Source: Cannabis sativa (Eukaryota > Streptophyta > Magnoliopsida > Rosales > Cannabaceae). From it: a DNA stretch of 64,000 nucleotides. The stretch spans positions 41,463,257 through 41,527,256 of the forward strand of contig NC_083607.1 in the NCBI RefSeq assembly GCF_029168945.1, written 5' to 3'. Of this stretch, positions 47,779-60,542 are shown one piece after another. Each line of letters starts with the position of its first letter. The first letter of the stretch is position 1. A program made the position numbers and the translations under genes. Under the pieces are notes generated by a model. It searched no databases and had not been told where the DNA came from. It saw only the letters and a list, made by a program, of their open reading frames with translations.

Positions 47779-50143
47779 TGTAATGACCAAAATATTTAGT
47801 TAGTCTAGATACCTTAATGTGGAAATAGTGATAGCATTAAATATGGTATTTTTGTAAATTGTGAGAATTACGTTATTATTAATTTGGACTTCTTTTAATG
47901 AGCCTTTTTGCTTAGTCACTATGTACATGTCGGACATATAGAATTAGGAAGTGACTTATTGTCATTTACTATTAATATCCTTTTTCCTAATTATTATTAT
48001 TATAAGGTTATTATAGCTATTTAGATTTCATGTATTAGTAAGTGAATATTGGTTATTGTTATTAATATGTCTTATTTTGAGGTAGCAATATAGCATATAT
48101 AATTGGGGCGTAGGTGTAGTTTTTTTTTTATGTAGTATATAGGTATAAGAATAATAATAATATATATAAATATATTGATAAGAGAGGCATAAGGATTATT
48201 AACAAGTAACAAACGTGTCAATAGGTTGAATTGGTTTCAAGTTAGAAAAAGATGGAGCTAAAATAGATTAGTGGCATTACCATGCATAGAGTTAGTTAAG
48301 CACTTTACTTCTTTGAACGTGTGCATTGGAGACTTTTAAGGGAGCAAATTTAAAATTCAAAACAAAGAGACTTAGTAAAAGATAAGTTGATGAGTTGTAT
48401 ACGCGTAACACTTTTGTTTCAAATTTCTCTAGCATATTTTATTGAAGCTTCAACCAAGAGAGCACCAAGGATGAGTCTTGGAAACCATGTGTCATATTAT
48501 GACTGCTCCATTATACATTTTAACAATTAGAATTCAAATTTTGAATCTAGCATTTACGGCTACTCATGTGGGTGGTTAGTTTTTAGGCCTATATATAGAT
48601 GGAACCTTTGTGTTTCATCATAGAAAGTAACTCAAACTACTCACTCTAGTTCATACTAAATTCATAGTCGAACCACCATTTACCATTTCTTCCTCATTAG
48701 TTGTTTTAAGGTTGGAAACTCTAGCATTCTTTAGCTAGTTTCAGCATCAACCAATTTACCACCAACACCACTATAGCCACGCCACCATCACCTTCTCAAA
48801 ACTATTACTACCATCCGCCATCAACTCCTCTCATAACTATCACAGCCAGCCTCTCATAAATATATATATATATATACATCTTTCTTTCATCATACTTGCA
48901 TCACCATCTATCAAATTCTACGTTCAAGTTCTAGTGCTCAACTAGATCTCATTGGAAGCTAATTAAGGTATAGCATTCTATAATTTTGGGTTCTTAGATT
49001 CAAGATTAAGGTTTCGTATATATACCACTGTAATATGTTCTAATTAATGAGTATAAAGTCTAGGTTTCTCATAAGCCAGTTATTGGTTCTCAAGGGCCAC
49101 TATTGCAATCAAGGCTAAGACTCCACATTGAGGTAAGGAAATTAAGTAGAAAAACATAAGTTTTCTGTATGTAATAACATTCATAGAAGGAGTGGGAATA
49201 GTAAAAGAGAAGTTAACTAAGGTCTTCTGCCTGACTCTTTATTGTTTGTTATTTAATGTACTGTATAATATATATTTAAATAATATGTTTATAAGATTCA
49301 TGTTATTTATGTATGTTTACAGTATTAGAGCATGGCCATTGCTAAGGTATATATTTAAATAATATGTTTATAAGATTCATGTTATTTAAGTATGTATGTA
49401 AATAGTGTGTTTATAAGATTCACATTATTTTATTGTTATGTTATTTAAATAATGTATAGTAGTTTGGCATTATTTAAATTAGGTAGATTATAATTTATGT
49501 GACATGATTTGACCGAAAAGATAATGGTTAAATACTTGACTGTTGGGTCTATATGGTAGATAGGGGGCCATTTAGTAGTGGGTACGATTTTACTGAACCT
49601 AGCCCTCCGCCATTTAGTCCAATAGCTCGAGTTTATTTGCCAAAATTGGACTCGGGCGTAATCATTATTATGTGATTTAGCTTAGGACCTAATTATTAGT
49701 AATTAGTGATATGATTAAGTTTATGTTTTGCTATCTGCCTAAATATGTGCATGTGCATTTTAATTAAGTTTTGTTTTTATTTATGTGACTACCTGACACA
49801 CATTTCCTTACTGAGTTTAGTAGCTCACCCTTATCAAATTACCATGTGCAGACCAAGGTAACTGAAAGTTTAGAAAGCCGGTGGCGAGTGGAACTTTGGA
49901 TGCTTGTGTGTGTGAACTCGCTGAGGACCATATAACTGCGGGCGGTCTAGGGCGCTCTATTTATTTATTTACGTTATTAAACTTATGTCGCAATTATTTT
50001 AGTTATTAATTATTATGTCTTTTGTACGAAAACTGGCCAGTTGTGAACATTTTTAAGTATCAAATAAAAATGCGACAATATGATTTTCCGCGTTTAACGC
50101 TTGTAAACAAAATTAATATTTTTATAAAAGTACGGGCGTTACA
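47779..50143 (+). repeat. Element D LTR 2 (2365 bp)
   Basis: Same length as LTR 1 and no difference seen by eye, including the T10 run and the TA repeat. TATA box at 48590-48598. It ends GGGCGTTACA directly against copy B sequence (ATAGGTTTGAG); the matching left target site is lost. Confidence 0.95.
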
Positions 50144-50951
50144 ATAGGTTTGAGTTTATCTAAACCTATGGCTTGTGGTATACCTGGTAATTACTTACTC
50201 TAATGCAAGCAACTTACTTTAGGAAAAGTCTTAACTATTCCAAAAAAGATAAAGCCATGAAAGAATTTCTTACATCAACAGTGAGAGGTCTTAGATATGC
50301 TTTTGTATGCCTTAGACCAGACACCTGCTGTTGAGTGGGAGTAATGAGTAGGTATCAGATTAATCCAGGAGAAGAACATTGGAAGACAATCAAGTAAATC
50401 TTAAGATAAAGAAGAGGAACTATATGTTAGTCTATAAGGGTGTGTTTAAAACTCTTAGACTACACCATATCAGATTTCGAAATTTGCCTTTGTGCTAGTA
50501 AATCTTTCTGATAAGATGGTGGTTACTCTGGGGGTGGAATAGTGATTTTGGAGAAGTGTAAAAACCTATCTGAAGTCTCTAGGTCTACCAGAGAGGGACT
50601 GAATGTTAAGGTTGCAGGAAAGGTACTTATTCAGTCTAAGGAAAGTTCTATACATTTTTGGCATCATTCCAAATTGCCTTAAACTACTAGTTTTAATTTC
50701 CTAATTAACCAAAAGTAGTTGCCAAAGGTATAGAATCCAGTATCCCAAGAGAGTAGACATATAGAGAGGAATTTCACATTATCAATGATTTTGTGATTAA
50801 GGAAGAGTAATGGTGGAGAAAAGGTTGTGGTTAATTCAACCTTTCAGATCCTATTACGAGGAGTTTACTACTACTACACTTGATTTGTATATCAATGTGT
50901 TGAGATTATTTGAAATGCACTTTTTGTTTTATATTAGTCCAAGTGGGAGTT
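50144..50951 (+). mobile_element. Copy B interior, right part
   Basis: Resumes at the position equivalent to about 11549 of copy A. It contains the RNase H relic (50275-50400: GLRYAF, RPDTC, MSRYQINPGEEHWKTIK) and a polypurine tract before the 3' LTR. About 86 bp present in copy A after ACTTACTTTAG are missing at 50221. No gene. Confidence 0.88.
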
Positions 50952-52844
50952 TGTTGGGTTTTATGCCCTAAATCAAACTCATTTCAATATAATCAGATTT
51001 ACTTATTAATATAGATCAGAAATAACATTTAATGTTGCATGGTTCACATGATTTGTTTCATGATTATATGTACATAATGTATAAATTCATTTGAAACCCT
51101 TTTCACATACTTGATCCTGTTTATTGTGCTGTCAACACATTGGAAAGTAAACATGACTATGTGAATAAAGTTTCCTAGATTTATCAGACATAGGGTTTTA
51201 CTGATATGATAATCTACAACAGAGTTTACTTGCATTTGGAGAAGTGCTATGTTCTTTCCAGAGCATTGGTTAAAGTAAAGCTCAGGTTGGATGCATGGAG
51301 TATGCATCAGAAGGGACCGAAATTGAACTTTGACTTAGATTTATTAAACTTACCGTAATATCTATTCAAGTCAATATCGCCTAGTTGATCCTAGATCAAA
51401 TGTTCTTAATCCTGTTATGATTAGGCTCAATCTTGAAAGGCTATTCGTGTTCTTTGATTTGTTAGTTAAGCCTACTTTTAGGTCAGGGTGATGCGTACAT
51501 TTTGGGAACACGGTAGTGCAATTGAGTGGGAGCGCTAGCATAAACATGGAATCTATAGCTTCTATCTGGCGAATAGTAAGCAAAGGATGATCTCCTTCTA
51601 GCTTGACCAAACGAACATAAATGGTGGAGTACTCATTTCACATAAGCTGAAATATCATTTATACGGGGTCAAGTGTTTTAAGGAATAAATACATTGTAGG
51701 GTGTAACGGTAATTTAATTCCTTTCCAGTGTAGATCATTCATATAGAGGATCATTGATCACATTAGGATTATAACAATGGATAACTAATGATGTGTCTAT
51801 ATGGTGGAACATATAGAGCATTCTATATACTGAGAGTGCAATTCTAAGTTCTATGCGTGGATTCAACGAAGAATTAATAAGTCAGTGAATTTTAGTCCTA
51901 AATTCTTGATCTACTTATTGGAAGCTCGGTTATATAGACCCATGGTCCCCCCACTAGTTGAGATAATATTGCTTGTAAGACTCATGTAATTGGTTTTGAT
52001 TAATCAATTATAATTCTCAAATTAGACTATGTCTATTTGTGAATTTTTCACTAAGTAAGGGCGAAATTGTAAAGAAAGAGTTTATAGGGGCATATTTGTT
52101 AATTATGATACTTTGTATGGTTCAATTAATAAATATGATAAATGACAATATTATTTAATAATTATTTATAGTTATTAAATAGTTAGAATTGGCATTTAAA
52201 TGTTTGAATTAGGAAATTGGCATTTTTGAGAAAATCAGATACAAAAGGTGTTAAAATTGCAAAATTGCAAAAACAAGGCCCAATCCACTAAGTGTATGGC
52301 CGGCCACCTTTGTAGCTGTTTTAAGTTGATTTTTTCATTATTTTAATGCCATATAATTCAAATCTAACCCTAGTGGAATGCTATAAATAGATAGTGAAGG
52401 CTTCAGGAAAATTTACACTTTTCTTCTGACTTCTTCTGAATTAGAAAAACTGAGCCTTCTCTCTCCCTATCTTTAGCTACCACTTCTTCTTTCTTCTTCC
52501 TTTGAATTTCAAAATCCTTAGTGATTAGAGTAGTGCCCACACACATCAAGTGATACCTCAATCATAGTGAGGAAGATCGTGAAGAAAGATCATCAGCAAA
52601 GGAGATTCAGCATCAAAGATTCAGAGAAAGAGATCCAGGTTCAGATATTGATAATGCTCTGCTACAGAAAGGAATCAAGGGCTAGATATCTGAACGGAAG
52701 GAGTCATATTATTCCGCTGCACCCAATGTAAGGTTTCTTAAACTTTATATGTGTTTAATTTATCGTTTTAGAAAGTTCATATTTAGGGTGTTAATAAACA
52801 TACTTGTGAGTAGATCTAAGATCCTGGTAAAAAAATTTCCAACA
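50952..52844 (+). repeat. 3' LTR of copy B (1893 bp)
   Basis: Same length and ends as the 5' LTR at 21054-22946; TATA box at 52381-52389. Confidence 0.94.
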
Positions 52845-52849
52845 GTCAG
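52845..52849. repeat. Target-site duplication of copy B (right, GTCAG)
   Basis: Exact repeat of 21049-21053 after the CCAACA end. Confidence 0.93.
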
Positions 52850-53154
52850 ACCATCAAGGTTCTTGAGTAACATCTCATCCAGGCGAAAGAAGAGTCCAAC
52901 GAAGAGAGCATCTGAATACCTTCAAGCGATGCTTCCGGGAAAGTAATTAATATGCTTTCAAATGTCAAGGCTGATTACGAGCTTATTTAATATTGAATCC
53001 TATCGTATTAGGACATTGTTACCAAAGTCAGGTCACGAAATCATGCATTCCATAAAAGGAAATATGGTGATCGCTAAACACCTATTAAATTTTCTTTATT
53101 ACACGCGGAGATGGCGCATATTTTCCACCTATCATCATAAAGCAAATTCCATGT
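52850..53154. other. Intergenic remainder downstream of the ZIP gene
   Basis: About 300 bp of ordinary sequence between copy B and the Tat-2 LTR. No gene, RNA or repeat recognised. It was contiguous with 20615-21053 before copy B arrived. Confidence 0.6.
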
Positions 53155-54136
53155 TGTTATACCCAAAAATTCGGCTACCATCTTAGTGGAGGACACGTGT
53201 CAAGATAACGGGAATATGGATCGATGAAATCACTTTTAATGAAATAAGTCATTAATTGCATAAGTAACAGAGTATACTTACAACTCGCTGACTATAAGGT
53301 CTTATGCGAGAAATAGATATACAAACTGTTGTTTAGTGTATTAACGAGAAACTATACGTCATTGGATGTATAAAGCGAGACATCGACTCTGTTACATCTG
53401 GGAAGACGAAAGCGACGCATATCGAGGGTGATAACACTTAGTGTATGTTGACTTCGCTTTTAGCCAACGACAATGAGTCTTTTTTATAAGCGATAAACGA
53501 TATGTCGTAATAAGAATTTGTAGTAAAGCAATAATAAAACACCGAAATTTTATAGAGGTTCGGCCCCGAGCAGTTCGGTAATAGCCTAATCCTCGTTAGT
53601 TCTAATGACTTAAGAATAAGGAAGAAGATTCCTTTTCTTAAAGCTCTTACAATAATATCTCTGAATATATAATTCTTAGATAGCCTTAGCTTATAGCGTT
53701 TCGGCGTATGATTTCTCTGTTTACAGTTTTTCGATCTCCCTTGCCCAGTGAACATTCCTCACTATTTATAGGGCAGGAAACTTAAGGAGGAAGAGTTTCC
53801 TCTCTCGTTATAATGCGCATAAACGGAAAGATCGTGTGATCAATCCTGAATGTAAGGATCGTGGGATTGAGGCTGAATACACCGATAGTGGGATCGTGTG
53901 TATGCCATATCCACGTAAGTTGATCCCTGAGTTATAGGGATTGAGCTGGTGACTCACGATGCGTTTGGTTGAATTCGCTAAGTGTTGCTCATTCTACACA
54001 GATCGTTGAGTATTCCATTCTTCACATGCCAGCGAGGCATCCTGCTCGGCGTGTTGATCCGAACAGATGCTTTAAGTAGAGTCCACGTGTCTCCATTCTC
54101 GTGATGCCACATCAGAGTGCCAAATTTGGGATAACA
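53155..54136 (-). repeat. Tat-2 3' LTR (982 bp)
   Basis: Plus-strand ends are TGTTATACCC and GGGATAACA. Minus-strand TATA box TATAAATAG (53764-53772) confirms orientation. The ends and the ACTTGGGGGGCAAA tract (54137-54150, minus) are typical of Tat elements. Confidence 0.78.
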
Positions 54137-54150
54137 TTTGCCCCCCAAGT
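54137..54150 (-). other. Polypurine tract of Tat-2
   Basis: On the minus strand CTTGGGGGGCAAA directly precedes the LTR. Confidence 0.7.
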
Positions 54151-54431
54151 CTGTACGGGACCTTCGAGGTTGCGTGTAGACTTATTCCGAGCTGGTTCGG
54201 CCTTTGTAGGGGGACACGTGTCGAGCATGACCGTTCGAGACTCGATGTGAAGCTGACTGGGCGTCCCTTCAGTTTTTGGCTAATTAATGCTCTGACAATT
54301 AATATTTTGAAAATCCAAATTTCTCTCTCCACGGCTGACGGTTGCACTCGATTATTTTGATTTCCCATATTTGCTTTCAAAGCGGGAAGTCGAGGCGTCT
54401 AAGGTTCCTTTACGTACAGTTACCCTTTTGC

Positions 54432-54440
54432 CTATAAATA
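54432..54440 (+). promoter_or_regulatory. TATA box of the Tat-2 extra ORF
   Basis: CTATAAATA on the plus strand, about 530 bp before the ORF start. Transcription would start near 54470, giving a leader with a 371-bp intron (54590-54960, GT...AG). Confidence 0.55.
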
Positions 54441-54960
54441 CTTGGAGTACTGGCACATTACCTCATTTCATCACCCTTCGTTGTTAAGCAAACTTCAGAG
54501 CGAAAAGAGAGGACTTTTAGGCTTCAAAGTTGCTGATGAGCTTACAGATGATTTTTGGCTTGCTTGAACTCGGACATTCGAATCTTTGAGTAAGTTTCTG
54601 GTTCCCTTTATGCTTTCCCTTTGCATGCTTATGCTTTTAATGTAACTTTGCTGTAGAAAGAACATTTTAGGAAACCCTAGGGTTTGAAACTTCTGCGACT
54701 CTTCTTTTCCATGTCCTTGTGTTAGCTTTCAGCCGTAAGGCATATTTTAGAACTGCATTGCGTCTGTTTTCCATTCTGCTTTTTCTAAGCTTCATGAACT
54801 TTTTTGCCCTAACTCAAGAAAAACTTTCTGACTTCTTGAGTTTAGACTTTTCTCTGACCATGGTCGTTCTTTAATCTGTTGGGTATTCCTGGTCGGCATA
54901 TTTGCTTGTTTTTCGTTTGATACTCTGTCCAACACTCATCTTGCATGTTTTCTTTTGTAG

Positions 54961-56736
54961 ATGAACGCAGACGAGTCTTGGGAGCCCGAGCATCAAATTG
55001 ACCAGGAGCTGCTTCAACTTCTGCACGAAGTCCACCCTCGTCTTTGTGCTAATTCTCCTTCTGATTCCGTACCCAGCCCTAGAATGATGGCTCGTACGAA
55101 GAAAACTACGCGTCTGGCTGACGTTTCTGATCCCCAAGTGGCTCGGCTTGCCACTCTGCCCGATACCGAATAGAATTTGGCGGTCCCAATGGAGGAGGAC
55201 CGTGAGGGGGACGCCGAAGTCCAGGAGGTTGAGAAGCTAGACGAGGCGCGTCTGGGCAGCCCTCCCGCTGCTGAGGGAGAGGAAGAGATTGAACCCCCTA
55301 ACTATGGGGAGTACAATGAGGCTGGGCAACCAGTTGATGCTGACGGGGACGTCTTGGTTGAGGGCGTCGATTACGTCAGTGAGGAGCTTACTGAGGCGGT
55401 TCCTCACAGGAGGCAGGGTGCCTTGGGCGCCAGGTGGGTAAGTCCTCCGTCCAAGATTTCGGAGGCACGCCTCCGCACTCTCGACCAGGACGGATACCTG
55501 GGCAAGCTGGACTGCTACATTCCCGCCCACCACAATCGTGCCACAAACCCTGATAAGGGGATGTGCGCCTGGTCGGGGGCTCATGGCCAGCAAGGGGCGC
55601 TGATGCCCTTGCATATGTACTTCCGGGATGTGGCGGACTTCTTCGACCTCTGCCCGGCTCAGATTACCCCCAAGGGCATTAAGTATTTGTCCGCTCTCTT
55701 CGTCCTCTACGCTTCCCAGGGATGGGATGCTCCTTCTCCCCACGAGGTCCCTTGCTTCTTCGACCTGAAGTCTACCCCCAAGCAAGGCAGGTCGGGGTAT
55801 TTTTACTTCTCTCAGCCAGGCTTCAAGTGGTTGAGCGGGACGGACCACAAGGCCATCAACAAAATAGGGCATTTTGTAGATGAGTACTTCATGGTGAAGG
55901 ATCCGAACATCACCCGGACTCGGTTTCAACACCAACATATAACCGTCCTCCCCTCACCCTTACTCTTAGGGATAGGGCTCAAAAACTTGCCCGGTTGCCG
56001 GCGGAAGATGGGGATATCATCCAGTTGACCTCCGACGAAAATCTGGTGCAGTACGAGCTTTATCCAGAGGACTTTTCTTCTAAGTACGTGACGGGGAAGA
56101 AGGGGAAATCTGCTGCTGCCTGGCCTGAACGAGCTAATAAAGAGGATGAGCTCCTTCAACTTAAGCGTGAAGCTAAGTTGAAGGGAGGTGCCCGGGCAAA
56201 GCACTATGCTCAGGAGTCCATGAATCCTGAAGATGAAGCTGAGGCTGAGGCTGAGGCTGAGCAGGTGACTCCTTTGAGGAGGAAGAAGAAACTCTCGGCC
56301 ACGCCCAGGCCCGTTGAACATGCCATTCGCAAAAGGGAGCCCATTTCACCTGTTCGGCCATCTCATCCCTATGTTGGAAAAGGGAAGGCCGTTATGGCTG
56401 AGATATCAGGTGATGATGGACTTCTGACTTTCTAGGGGGGCAGTCACTCTGCGCTTTACTTCTTTTTTTTTTTTCAGCTTCTTGATTTTCATGCTTTGTA
56501 TTTTCTGCTGGTTTGTGCTAACCACACTGTTTTTGTTCGGTGTAGACATGTCTCGACAGATGATCAACGCTTTAAGAAAGAGGATGAGCGGAAGCTCTAG
56601 CGCCTCCCCTCCGGCCAAGAAGTCTAAGGGCGGAGAGGGGTTTTCAGAGAAGAGGCCTTCTGGAGAGGTTATTGACCTTTCCGAGGAGCTGACTATTGCA
56701 AATCCTTCCACTCCCAAATCTGCCAAGTCTAAATAG
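54961..56736 (+). pseudogene. Tat extra ORF (Transposase_28-like), broken by one stop and one frameshift
   Basis: The start ATG directly follows an intron acceptor (TTTTGTAG). One frame runs 54961-56028 except for a TAG at 55171. A single-base shift near 55920-55935 moves the frame to the one open to 56435, where TYNRPPLTLTLRDRAQKL continues the protein. An intron 56410-56545 (CAG|GTGATG...GTGTAG|AC) would join the last exon, ending at TAG 56736. A central block, QITPKGIKYLSALFVLYASQ, then FFDLKSTPKQ and GYFYFS, resembles the N-terminal domain of plant 'putative gypsy type transposon' proteins (Pfam Transposase_28). The rest is acidic and Lys-rich with an Ala-Glu repeat. Codon use is GC-rich compared with its surroundings. 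Function unknown; family call by memory only. Confidence 0.6.
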
Positions 56737-56802
56737 TCTGGGCCACCAATATCTAGGTCCGAACTGGTCAGGAGGATTCCTGAGCGAGTGCAGGCACCAA
56801 CT

Positions 56803-58715
56803 TGTTGGGAATTATTTTACCAGGATCTTAGATCTACTCACAAGTATGTTGTTTAAACATCCTAAATATGAACTTTCTAAAACGATAAATTAAACACATA
56901 TAAAGTTAAGAAAACCTTACATTGATGCAGCGGAATTAATGTCTCCTTCCACTCAGATCTCTAAAACTTGATTCCTTTCTGTAGCAGAGTATAATCAAGA
57001 TCTGAGCCCGAATGCCCTTCTTCTTCAAGCTTTGATCCTTCACAGTCTTCCAATCTATGATTGAGTTACTGCTTGCTGTGTGTGGGCACTTACTCTTTCA
57101 CTAGGGTCACGAAATTGATGAAGGGAAAAGAGAGAGAGGAATTTCGGCCAAGGTATAGAAAGTGGGGAAGGCTCAGTTTTCTGAAGAGAGAAATTTCTGT
57201 CAGAAAGCTAATCTAAAACTTGTGTTTTGACTGAGCCATCACTTTCTATTTATAGGCAACTACTAGGTCTAGGTTAAGAACTATTTGGCATTAAAATAAT
57301 GAAAATAATAATTTGAAAAATCAACATTAAGTGGCCGGCCTAGGTGTTGTAATGGGCCTCACTTAATTTTGCAATTTTATCAAATTTTATCTCTATTTTC
57401 TCAAAAAATACCAATTTTCCAATTCTAACCTTTTAAATGCCAAAACTAATTATTTAATAACTAAAATAGATTATTAAATAATATTGTCATTTAATTTAAT
57501 TATTAATTAGACATATAAAATCCATTAATAAATAAATAAACCTAGAATCTCTTTTCTTTACAATTTCACCCCTGCTTAGTGAAAATTCATAAAATTAGAC
57601 ATAGTCTAACTTTAGAATTATAATTGATCAATCACGAATCAATTAATGAGTCTTACAAGCAGAATGTTCTCAACTAGAATGGGGACCATGGATCTATATG
57701 CTGAGCTTCCAATAAGTGAACCAAATTTACCAAGTAAATTCCTACTTATTAATTCTTCGTTGAATCCACTCTTAGAACTTAGAATTGCACTCTCAGACTT
57801 ATATAGAGCATATTGTATGTTCCACGATATCAATATACTATCTCATTTAACCATTGTTATAATCTTATTGTGATTTAAAGATCCTCTATACAGATGATTT
57901 ACATCGAGATGAGATTTCTTTACCGTTCTCACCCCTCAATGTATTTTGCCTCTTAAAACACTTAGCTACCTGTAAATGGTGTTTAGTGATCTAATAATTA
58001 GTCAGTTAAACAAGAGCTCATCCATTTACTTCTATTTGCTAAGCTCGAAGGGAATCATCACTTGACTTCGATACACCAGTAGAAGCTATAGATTCCATAT
58101 TTATGTTCAGCACTCCCACTCAATCATACTATCATGTTCTCGAAATATACGTATCACCCTGACCCGAAAGTAGGCTTAACTAATAAATCTAAGAACATGA
58201 ATAGCACTCCTGAGTTGAGCCTAAGCATATCAGGATTTAGATTCTTTTAATCTTAAGATCAACTACTGATATTGACTTGGAAAGATATGTATAACTGTAA
58301 GTTTGTAATATCTTAACTTAGTTGCAATATCGGTCCAGTCCAATGTATACTCCATACATTCGAAACTAGTATAATTTACTAATGTCCTGGAAAGAACATA
58401 ACACTTACTCCAAGTGTAAGTACACATAATCGCTGATTATCACATCAGTGTAAATCCAATAACACTGATGAAACAGGGACCAAAACTTTTGATTCATATG
58501 ATCACAATCACATTCCACTGTGTTGACGATACTGTAATTGTGAATAAACATATGATCTGGATTTAACTGATTTTGTGTGTATGAATGTAATAAACATATT
58601 AAACATATTAAACCATTAGCATGTAGAATTCATGCAAACATCAATCACTTCAAATTTCTTATGTTGATTACTAATCAGATTGTAAAGAGTTTTATTTAGG
58701 GCATAAAACCCAACA
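56803..58715 (-). repeat. 3' LTR of copy E (1913 bp)
   Basis: Plus-strand start TGTTGGGAATTATTTTACC, end ACCCAACA. Minus-strand TATA box near 57247-57255. Diverged from A-C throughout, but the GGCCGGCC-like block and both ends are kept. Confidence 0.9.
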
Positions 58716-60540
58716 AACTCCCACTTGCACTAATATAAAACAGACTGCGCAAATAGGTCAATCTGATGTTTTGATCTTCAGATCAAGTGTAGTATATTTG
58801 AATCCACCCAAACTTCTGGAAACTAGTTCATAAATATTCTTATGAAACATCCTTTACTATATGCTTTACTCATCAAGGGATACTGAAATCTTTACTGTTT
58901 TAAAAGTACATCTAGATAAACAGAAGACATATCTCTCATATTTTAAAATATGTAATTGAGATAATACAGTGTAGACTTTTCTTCAGTGATATAACTTTCT
59001 GGTATTTTCGAATAGACCAAGTTATAGTTCTTCTCTGGTAAAGCTTGAATTATTATACAATAATTCCTCCACCCCCAAAGTAAGCACCATCTCATAGAAA
59101 TTTCGAAATTAGATGGTGAGATACAAAGACAACTGATACACAGTTTCTTAATATCTAACATATAGATCACTTTCATAAATCCTTCTTGAATATCTTCTAA
59201 TGTTCCCTATTTGATTACATCTCAGATAGCTCCCACTCAATAGCAGATGTCTGGTTAAATAATACTTTTAACCTCTGATTGTTTAGAGAGTTACCTAGTT
59301 GTGACTTTTGTATTAGTCTTAAAACTTTAAGTTAAGACTAAGTCATCAACATAGCAGACTAGTATTTTGAAGTGAAAAATACATGCCAGAGATAAAGTAA
59401 TCAAAATTAAGATACCATCAAATTTTATGAGGATTAAGAATTCTTGGTTCAAGTCATTCGAATGGACTGAACTAGAGTTCTTTATCTTATTCTCATAATT
59501 CTGATAAGCTATACCTATCCATGTGAATGGTTAGATTTGCTTTTCAGTTTTGTTCTTAAGTACCTATCACATTTATCAACCTAATGAGGATGGGTATAAA
59601 ACTTTAAAATTCTCCCACTCAATTAAGGTAGTGTGAAACTTTAACAAAGAACTTTCAAAGGTATCAAACTTTTACTTACAACAGTAAAAAACGAAATGGA
59701 ACATGCAATCAAGATCAAGAATTTATATCGACAATAGCTGACTCATTATATTACTTCCATGTTTAAAGAAGATATGTGTTTCATAGGGAATTGTGGAATG
59801 GACTCCACCCCTAAGAATATACATATAAGGTACTATGGATAACCTCCACCCCTAAGTATATAGAGATTATGATCCACCCCTAAAGGTTGTAAAGATCATG
59901 ATTCTCTTAGTGTGATAGAGTTTATGTGGTGTTGAATACTATCCAGAGTTCATTAGATATAAAAGATCGTTGAACTGCATAGTTTTCTTAACTTTTCTCC
60001 ACCCCTATCAGATCATAAGATCCTTTTATTAAACAAATTCTTAATAATTGTATTAGAATTAACAATTATTGATAAACATAGAAATAATTTCTAGTGTTTA
60101 TAATATAACTCTATGAAGAGTTGTAAATATTATAGAATTTGCATCAATAATAAAAACACTTACACATACAAACATACAAATATAATGTGGTAATTGTTGA
60201 TGAAGATAAAATAAATGAAGCTCAATCTCATAATTTGCAATAGGGAATTTCGAAAAAATAAAACTTTATTAATATTAAAAAAAAATGTATTGCAACAATA
60301 TGAGAGAAACAGGGATTAATATCCCTGACTAAAATTTGAAATCCAAATTGTCTTTAAACTAAAACAATTAATTCAAAAAAAATTGAAGAGCTTCATCTTC
60401 ATCTTGACGATTTCACCCTTGATCCAGCTTTCTAATCCAACTCAATTGAGTTCAAGTAGCTTGGCCTATAAGAAGAAGAAAACAAATAAACAAAGTTAGT
60501 CCAGAATCATAAATCCAATTGGATAATAATTCACTAAAAC
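58716..60540 (-). pseudogene. Fossil copia pol of copy E
   Basis: Starts with the polypurine tract (58716-58728). The RNase H relic equivalent to that in copy A is at about 59220-59290. Immediately after gag, the frame 60452-60655 reads SNWIYDSGLTLFIC, a damaged copia protease site (usual W-I-x-D-S-G-A-T-x-H). No frame is long enough to encode protease, integrase or RT. Confidence 0.72.
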
Positions 60541-60542
60541 TT

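Larger units (their letters stand above)
36531..50143 (+). mobile_element. Element D: Ty3/gypsy chromovirus-like retrotransposon in tandem form
   Basis: Order: 5'-truncated interior D1 (36531-40241), LTR (40242-42606), complete interior D2 (42608-47778), LTR (47779-50143). The LTRs start TGTAATGACC and end GGGCGTTACA, are both 2365 bp and look identical. Such LTR-sharing tandems come from unequal recombination between LTRs. The outer left LTR and the first part of D1 were lost in the deletion that joins it to copy C. The Gag/Pol sequence and C-terminal chromodomain-like tail suggest the Tekay/Del group. Confidence 0.92.
21054..52844 (+). mobile_element. Copy B: copia-derived LTR element split by copy C and element D
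   Basis: The two LTRs are both 1893 bp with about 17 differences by eye (about 0.9%), and the target duplication GTCAG is perfect. Without the insertions, the element would be 22947-28298 joined to 50144-50951 between its LTRs. Compared with copy A, about 135 bp of the interior is missing at the insertion point and about 86 bp near 50221. The interior is the same decayed, gag-less type as in copy A. Confidence 0.92.
53155..56802 (-). mobile_element. Tat-2: 3' end of a second Tat-lineage element with antisense extra ORF
   Basis: A minus-strand LTR (53155-54136) with an adjoining minus-strand polypurine tract is followed by a plus-strand gene of the kind known as an extra ORF in Tat elements. 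Extra ORFs between pol and the 3' LTR, often antisense, are well described for this lineage. Copy E is inserted at 56803; the gag-pol of Tat-2 should lie beyond it, outside the window. Confidence 0.7.

Noticed and set aside
53438..53755. 105-codon minus-strand frame
   Set aside because: Inside the Tat-2 LTR, downstream of its TATA box; no domain, probably chance.
55237..55938. 233-codon minus-strand frame
   Set aside because: Lies opposite the better-supported plus-strand extra ORF, and is explained by GC-rich codon use there.
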